Part shown: positions 14,266-18,730 of the stretch, in pieces | Numbering within the stretch: the first letter of the stretch is position 1 | How the letters are laid out: each line of letters opens with the position of its first letter | NCBI GenBank assembly: GCA_034434335.1 | Contig: DAOTZS010000043.1 | Location: 1-18,730 of the forward strand | Source of the DNA: DAOTZS01 sp034434335 | GTDB lineage: Bacteria; Chloroflexota; Anaerolineae; CG2-30-64-16 | DNA: 18,730 bases | Direction of reading: 5' to 3' | Notes under the pieces: model-generated | The model's input: only the letters and a program-made list of their open reading frames with translations | Databases searched by the model: none | Told to the model about the DNA's origin: nothing | Program-made: the position numbers and the translations under genes

Positions 14266-15165
14266 TCAGGCTGTGCCCATAATCCGCTCGTAAACAGCCT
14301 GGAGCTCCTCATCAGAGTAGAAATAGATCACCAGCCGGCCCCCGCGCTTGCCTCGCTGCAAGGTTACCCTGGTGCCCAGGGCAGAGGTGAGGTCCTCTTC
14401 CAGACGCCGGATAGCAGGCTCCGGAGAGTTGGAGGGTGAGCTCTCTTCGGGCGGGGGGTGGGAGGCGGCCTCAGCGGTAGCCAGCAACCTCCGCACCAGC
14501 TCTTCTGTCTGGCGGACGGTCAGTTCGCGCGCCACCACCTGTTCTGCAGCCCGCGTGATCAGCTCGTCGTCGGCCAGGGCCAACAGGGCGCGGGCATGGC
14601 CTTCGCTGAGGGTTCCCTCGGCCAGCAAGGCTTTTACACGATCAGGCAGGCGCAGGAGGCGCACGGTATTGGCTACGGCCACGCGGCTCTTGCCCACCCG
14701 TTCGGCCACCTCCTGTTGGCTGAGGCCGAATTCGGCCATTAGCGTCTGATAGGCCGTAGCTTCTTCCAGGGGATTGAGGTCCGCCCGCTGGACATTTTCC
14801 ACCAGGGCCAGTTCCAGGGACTCCTGTGGGGTGGCCTCCTTGATCACCACCGGCACGGTCTTGAGCCCGGCCAGTTGTGCCGCCCGCCAGCGTCGCTCGC
14901 CAGCGATCAACTGATAGGGCGCGCGGTCGGTGGGCCGGCTGCGGGTGACGATCAACGGCTGGATCACCCCATGTTCGCGGATGGAGGCGGCCAGCTCGGC
15001 CAGGGACTCGGCCGGCATGGCCATACGTGGCTGCCGCGGGTTGGGTTGGATGTCGGTCACCGAGACTTCAAGGATGCCGGAAGGGGTCGCTGCACGGGCA
15101 ACGCCCATGGAGGTAGGGATCAGGGCGCCCAGGCCGCGGCCCAGGCCGCGTGGTGGCGCGCTCAT
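14266..15165 (-). CDS. parB: Chromosome partitioning protein ParB
   Basis: A 299-residue ParB/Spo0J-type CTPase that loads at parS and spreads to organise the replication-origin region for segregation by ParA. The N-terminal RGLGRGLGALIP (6-17) is the ParA-interacting segment. CTP-binding motifs are GERRWRA (89-95) and ENVQR (123-127). The helix-turn-helix FGLSQQEVAERVGKSRVAVANTVRLL (positions 146-171) binds parS. A linker rich in Pro and Ser (236-249) leads to the C-terminal dimerisation domain. The ATG overlaps the parA stop by four bases (ATGA), so translation is coupled. It is the last gene of the yidC-jag-pfkB-parA-parB row. I found no convincing parS site in the window. Confidence 0.96.
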   Translation of the reverse strand: MSAPPRGLGRGLGALIPTSMGVARAATPSGILEVSVTDIQPNPRQPRMAMPAESLAELAASIREHGVIQPLIVTRSRPTDRAPYQLIAGERRWRAAQLAGLKTVPVVIKEATPQESLELALVENVQRADLNPLEEATAYQTLMAEFGLSQQEVAERVGKSRVAVANTVRLLRLPDRVKALLAEGTLSEGHARALLALADDELITRAAEQVVARELTVRQTEELVRRLLATAEAASHPPPEESSPSNSPEPAIRRLEEDLTSALGTRVTLQRGKRGGRLVIYFYSDEELQAVYERIMGTA

Positions 15166-15947
15166 GGCTTTTGCTCCTCGGCCTCTTCGCGGGCCAGTAA
15201 CTCTTGTGCCAGGGCAGCATAGGCCAGGGCCCCGGCTGAAGTGGGTGCATAGGCCAGGATCGTCTGCCCGTGGCTGGGGGCTTCGCTCAGCCGCACGCTG
15301 CGAGGGATGACGGTCTGAAAGGTCTGGGCAGGGAAGTATTTGCGCACCTCTGCCACCACCTGCGCGGCCAGGTTGGTGCGCGCGTCGAACATGGTAAGGA
15401 GCATGCCCATGATGACGAGCTGGGGGTTGAGGCTCTCACGCACCAGTTGAATGGTCTGCCACAGCCGGCCCAGCCCCTCCAAGGCCAGGTATTCGCACTG
15501 GATCGGCACGATCACCCCGCTGCGCGCGGCCGTGAGAGCATTGACCGTCAGCAGGCCCAGGCTGGGGGGGCAGTCTATCAGCACATGGTCGTAGATGGAG
15601 AGGACGGGTTCCAGGGCTCTGCGCAGCCGGTTCTCACGCGAGAGCAAAGGGACCAGCTCAACCTCGGCTCCGGCCAGCGCCGGCGCGCTGGGGGCCAGGT
15701 GCACGCCGGGCTGTGAGGTGGGCACGATCACCTTCGCCAGGGGGGTCTGGCCAATGATGGCGTCGTAAAGGGAGCGAGACAATTGGCCGCCATTGACGCC
15801 CAGGCTGCTGGTGGCATTGGCCTGGGGATCGGTGTCTACTACCAGAACGCGCTTGCCTTCGGCAGCCAGGTAAGCGGCCAGGTTAACTGCTGTGGTCGTC
15901 TTGCCCACCCCGCCCTTCTGATTGGCAAACGCATAGACACGGGTCAT
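15162..15947 (-). CDS. parA: Chromosome partitioning ATPase ParA (Soj-like)
   Basis: A 261-residue deviant Walker ATPase that binds the nucleoid nonspecifically and moves ParB-bound origins. The deviant Walker A motif is KGGVGKTT (11-18), with the signature Lys at 11. VLVVDTDPQANATSSLG (34-50) is the switch I/Walker A-prime region, and LIDCPPSLGLLTVNAL is Walker B. There is no N-terminal helix-turn-helix, so it is the short chromosomal Soj type rather than a plasmid ParA with autoregulation. The ATG has GAGG upstream. It follows the PfkB gene by 58 bases and overlaps parB. Confidence 0.96.
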   Translation of the reverse strand: MTRVYAFANQKGGVGKTTTAVNLAAYLAAEGKRVLVVDTDPQANATSSLGVNGGQLSRSLYDAIIGQTPLAKVIVPTSQPGVHLAPSAPALAGAEVELVPLLSRENRLRRALEPVLSIYDHVLIDCPPSLGLLTVNALTAARSGVIVPIQCEYLALEGLGRLWQTIQLVRESLNPQLVIMGMLLTMFDARTNLAAQVVAEVRKYFPAQTFQTVIPRSVRLSEAPSHGQTILAYAPTSAGALAYAALAQELLAREEAEEQKP

Positions 15948-16005
15948 GGGAGCCTCGTTAGCTGTCCTGTCTGCTGCGTTTCCCCGCCACTGCTTCCGTA
16001 TCGAG

Positions 16006-16881
16006 CTACTGTGCCCGCTCCAGCCACTGCTCGACTTGCTGACGATAGGGGATGCCGTCCATGCCAGGGGCTTCGACCGACATGGAGGCCACTACATTGG
16101 CAAAACGCGCCGCAGCCAGCGGATCGCCGGTCTCAGCCCAACGGATCAAGAAAGCGGCTGCGAAAACATCTCCCGCGCCGGTGGGATCGACCTCCTGGGT
16201 GGGCCGTGGCGGCACATGATATGCCTGGCCCGCCCAATACAGGGTAGCCCCGCGCCAGCCGTCGGTCACCACCACCATGCGGGCGCGAGCGGCCAAGTGC
16301 GCGATGGACTCTTCGTCCCCCCCGACATCCTCTCGGCTGAAGATCACCACATCAGCCCGGCGCAGGAAAGGATCGGCATCTTGCCAGCGGGCCGGGTGGA
16401 CATGCCCTCTGGCATCCCACTGCCGCATCCAGCCCTGGGGGGTGACGGCGACCCTGGCCGTGGGAAACGCCTCAGCCCACGTCACGGGCAGTTCCCCTAC
16501 CAGTGGCCCGAAGAGCACGAGCGGCACATTGGCCCACGCCAGGGGCAGCTCTTCGGGGCCAATGGGCGCAGCCAGCGCTTCGACCACCTGAGTGCGCCGG
16601 CCGTCATAATAGATGTTGATAAAGGTCGTGCTGACAGGAGAGGGCAGCAGGTGAACTGCCACCCCCTCCAGCACGCTTCCCGGCTGAGGGATCACGTTGC
16701 CGGCGCCTTCGGGCAGCCTCGCGCTGAGAAACCCTTCGCCTGAGCCCCGCGTCAAAATCCCTGGCCGACGGCCCAGCCGCAGGGCCGTCACCGCGGCGTA
16801 AGAGACGGTGCCGCCCAGCCGGAAGCCATGCGGCGTGCGATCGTGGGTCAGATGGCCGATCGCCAGAAAGTCAATAGGCAA
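16006..16881 (-). CDS. PfkB-family carbohydrate or nucleoside kinase
   Basis: A 291-residue ribokinase-fold kinase that phosphorylates a sugar, nucleoside or similar alcohol with ATP. The PfkB signature is clear: VDPTGAGDVFAAAF (231-244), with anion hole GAGD and catalytic base Asp238. An N-terminal GGT loop (23-25) and VTDGWRGATLY (205-215) also fit. The first PfkB signature is degenerate, and the sequence does not settle the substrate. The start is a TTG at 16881, 13 bases after the jag stop. AGGGG lies about ten bases before it, and the N-terminus MPIDFLAIGHLTHD has the expected first strand. No better in-frame start is visible between this TTG and jag. It sits between jag and parA, an unusual place for a kinase of this family. 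Confidence 0.9.
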   Translation of the reverse strand: MPIDFLAIGHLTHDRTPHGFRLGGTVSYAAVTALRLGRRPGILTRGSGEGFLSARLPEGAGNVIPQPGSVLEGVAVHLLPSPVSTTFINIYYDGRRTQVVEALAAPIGPEELPLAWANVPLVLFGPLVGELPVTWAEAFPTARVAVTPQGWMRQWDARGHVHPARWQDADPFLRRADVVIFSREDVGGDEESIAHLAARARMVVVTDGWRGATLYWAGQAYHVPPRPTQEVDPTGAGDVFAAAFLIRWAETGDPLAAARFANVVASMSVEAPGMDGIPYRQQVEQWLERAQ

Positions 16882-16894
16882 CGGGTTCTTGCCC

Positions 16895-17725
16895 CTATTC
16901 TTTCTTGAGCACGATGGTCACCTTGCGGCGGTCCCCTTCGCCGATGCTTTGTGTGGTGACATAGGGGTGGTTGCGCAAGGCCAGGTGGATGATCCGTCGC
17001 TCCGCGGGGGGCATTGGCTCCAGGATCATGGTACGGCCGGTTTGCACAGCCTGCTCGGCCATGCGCAGTGCCAGCTTGCGCAGCGACTCGGCCCGCCGCG
17101 CCCGATAGCCGTTCACATCCAGGGTGAAATAGCCTGGCGAGTGGGTCTGGTTGGTGACCACCAGGCGGGTGAGGAACTCCAGTGCCGATAGCACTTCGTT
17201 CTGGCGGCCGATCAGCATATTCAGGTTCTCGCCCACGATGTTGAGCACCTGCATCCGTTCGCCATCGCCGGCCTCGGCCTCGCTCTGAGGGACGATTTCC
17301 ACCCTGGCCTGCACCCCCATGCGCTCCAGCAGCCCCATCAGGAACTCCCGCCCCACGCGCACCCCTGCCATCCTCTTGTCTTCGCTGACGGGCGGAGGGG
17401 CAACGACCACGGGGGCAGCGGGCTGTTCCGGTGTCGGCTTCGCTGTCGGCTGCGGTTCCAGGGGCTGGGGTTTGGCCTCGCGGCCAGGGGGAGGGGAGGG
17501 AGGTGTTTCAGGCCTGGGAGCGGGTTTTGGCTCGGGCCTGGCCGGGGCCAACACGGTTAGCCGCACGATAGCATCTTCAGCCCCGATACCCAGCACTCCA
17601 CGGCTGCCAGGACGCACCACCTCGATCTGGACTGCGTCGCGCGTTACCCCCAGTGCTGCCAATCCGGCGTTGATCGCCGCCTCTATCGTCTTACCGCGGA
17701 ATTCTCCGCTCTGCTGCCCTGCCAT
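16895..17725 (-). CDS. jag: RNA-binding protein Jag/KhpB
   Basis: A 276-residue RNA-binding protein of the Jag (KhpB, EloR) family, linked in other bacteria to cell elongation and envelope regulation. The Jag-N domain spans about 8-57 (GKTIEAAINAGLAALGV, then GSRGVLGIG). A long disordered Pro/Lys/Glu-rich linker spans about 60-115. A KH domain follows at about 118-195, with GENLNMLIGRQNEVLSALEF at 165-184. The R3H domain (about 203-276) has the R-x3-H pair at R243/H247 in ERRIIH. The ATG at 17725 has AAGGA seven bases upstream. A frame open to 17911 would overlap yidC and has a cysteine-rich artefact-like start. It lies 50 bases after yidC, as in many genomes, and 13 bases before the PfkB gene. 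Confidence 0.93.
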   Translation of the reverse strand: MAGQQSGEFRGKTIEAAINAGLAALGVTRDAVQIEVVRPGSRGVLGIGAEDAIVRLTVLAPARPEPKPAPRPETPPSPPPGREAKPQPLEPQPTAKPTPEQPAAPVVVAPPPVSEDKRMAGVRVGREFLMGLLERMGVQARVEIVPQSEAEAGDGERMQVLNIVGENLNMLIGRQNEVLSALEFLTRLVVTNQTHSPGYFTLDVNGYRARRAESLRKLALRMAEQAVQTGRTMILEPMPPAERRIIHLALRNHPYVTTQSIGEGDRRKVTIVLKKE

Positions 17726-17775
17726 GGATATTCCTTTTCTCTGCGGGCTTGCGCAGCAACTAACTCGACAATACC

Positions 17776-18730
17776 TTACTTCCTGCGCCGGCGGCGCTTG
17801 ACAGACCTGGCAGGTGGGGGCGTGGCCGGCGGCTCCACAACGACAGCTTCTGCCGCTGGAACAGCCGGTTTCCGTTTCAGAGCCGGCACCCAATCCACCA
17901 GGCCGCCCCAACCGGCCACAAAGTACTGCTGAATGATGCTCAACAGGTTAGAGGCCGACCAGTAAAGGGTCAGCCCAGCCGGCAAGCCCAGGGTAATATA
18001 GCCGAACATGATCGGCATGAACATCATCATCTGCCCCATCATCTGCTGCTGAGCGTCCTTGGCGTCCTGCTTTGGGGTGGCCGGCGGTTGGGACATCTTC
18101 TGCAACACAAGCTGGGAAATAACCATAATGATCGGGAGGCTGAAGTAGGCGAACAGCTTGCCCCACTCTCGGGCCCCGAAGCTGGCAGCTATCCAGCTCA
18201 TGCCGACCTCAAGGCTGGGGAAAGAAAGGTCAGGGATCCAGAAAAACCCAGCCCCGCTCAGTTCCCCCACGCTGGGATTGGCCAGCACATAGAGTGACTG
18301 ATACAACCCCCAGAGGATCGGCAACTGGATCAGGAGGGGCAGACAGCCACCCAGGGGATTCACCCCGGCTTCCCTATACAGCTTCATCTGCTCCTCGGCC
18401 AGCTTCTGGCGATCTTTGCCATACTTCTCCTGCAACGCCTTGAGCTTTGGCTGGAGGTCCTGTGTAGCCTTGGCAGACTGAAGCTGTTTATAGGTCAGCG
18501 GCAGGGTCACCACCTTGATCAGGATGGTAAGCACGATGATCGCCCAGCCATAGCTGTAAGGAAGGCCGGCTCCGGCAATGAGCTTATGCAAGAGGATCAG
18601 CAGCTTGGCCAGGGGGTAAACGACAATCGCCTCCCACCAGCCGGGTGGTGCGTTCAGATCGATTTCACCCCGCGGCACGCCACAGCCGGCCAGGGAGATC
18701 ACCACCAACAGCAACACTGCCACCAAAAGG
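17776..18730 (-). CDS. yidC: Membrane protein insertase YidC/Oxa1 (5' end cut by window edge)
   Basis: At least 316 residues of the YidC/Oxa1 insertase, which inserts membrane proteins alone or with Sec. The N-terminus is a hydrophobic segment with lipobox LAGC (12-15), so it is probably a lipoprotein like Gram-positive SpoIIIJ/YidC. It lacks the large periplasmic domain of proteobacterial YidC. The first conserved helix contains TILIKVVTLPLT (67-78), where Lys71 takes the place of the usual groove Arg. A cytosolic hairpin (80-122) leads to NPLGGCLPLLIQLPILWGLY (123-142). The Met-rich QQMMGQMMMFMPIMF (228-241) and a basic tail RRRRRK complete the family pattern. The only start in the window is a TTG at 18726. 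The frame stays open to the edge, and the signal sequence looks short, so the true start is probably outside. Confidence 0.93.
   Translation of the reverse strand, partial: LLVAVLLLVVISLAGCGVPRGEIDLNAPPGWWEAIVVYPLAKLLILLHKLIAGAGLPYSYGWAIIVLTILIKVVTLPLTYKQLQSAKATQDLQPKLKALQEKYGKDRQKLAEEQMKLYREAGVNPLGGCLPLLIQLPILWGLYQSLYVLANPSVGELSGAGFFWIPDLSFPSLEVGMSWIAASFGAREWGKLFAYFSLPIIMVISQLVLQKMSQPPATPKQDAKDAQQQMMGQMMMFMPIMFGYITLGLPAGLTLYWSASNLLSIIQQYFVAGWGGLVDWVPALKRKPAVPAAEAVVVEPPATPPPARSVKRRRRRK

Noticed and set aside
14234..14275. Hairpin AGCCT/AGGCT between the converging selB and parB genes
   Set aside because: Only five pairs with a ten-base loop and no T tract on either strand; not a convincing terminator.

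Overview
This 18.7-kb, GC-rich window looks like chromosomal DNA of a Chloroflexota bacterium, probably Anaerolineae or a relative. This is inferred from three things. The large secreted SdrD-B-domain protein ends in FMPLVVRR, similar to the short hydrophobic tail I associate with secreted Chloroflexota proteins. There are YveK-like and GT4 surface-polysaccharide genes of the kind seen in that phylum. The tail and protein families fit better than any alternative I can name. No tRNA, rRNA, CRISPR array, transposase or phage gene is visible. Every gap between genes is under 300 bases.

Layout. (1) 86-2989, plus strand: one large secreted multi-domain surface protein, followed by a strong, probably bidirectional terminator hairpin at 3010-3050. 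(2) 10103 down to 3089, minus strand: eight tightly packed genes that could form one transcript. In transcription order they are a tandem RAM-domain protein, a GNAT acetyltransferase, a small zinc-ribbon protein, a GT4 glycosyltransferase, a Wzz/YveK-like chain-length protein, a cation diffusion facilitator with an unusually long C-terminus, an 8-oxoguanine-deaminase-like amidohydrolase, and a stand-alone HD protein resembling the C-terminal part of Ppx/GppA. (3) 10104-10400: a divergent promoter region holding a GC-rich palindromic direct repeat, with a good promoter facing each way. (4) 10401-14233, plus strand: phoU, an uncharacterised long coiled-coil protein, and selB. (5) 18730 down to 14266, minus strand: yidC (cut by the window edge), jag/khpB, a PfkB-family kinase, parA and parB.

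Functional picture. Block 5 resembles the conserved neighbourhood of bacterial replication origins (rpmH-rnpA-yidC-jag-...-parA-parB), but a sugar-kinase-family gene sits where mnmE/mnmG/rsmG often lie. Block 4 couples phosphate signalling (PhoU), a putative filament or scaffold protein, and selenocysteine decoding (SelB, which implies selA/selC/selD and at least one selenoprotein elsewhere). Block 2 mixes surface polysaccharide, metal efflux, purine salvage or detoxification, and possible (p)ppGpp/polyphosphate-related functions.

Most of the window is ordinary housekeeping and accessory content. I see no clear new defence or mobile system. The least described items are the CDF transporter with three apparent C-terminal repeats, the HTH-less tandem RAM protein, the coiled-coil protein between phoU and selB, and the palindromic repeat between the divergent promoters. 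The many long antisense open frames are GC-rich shadows of these genes.
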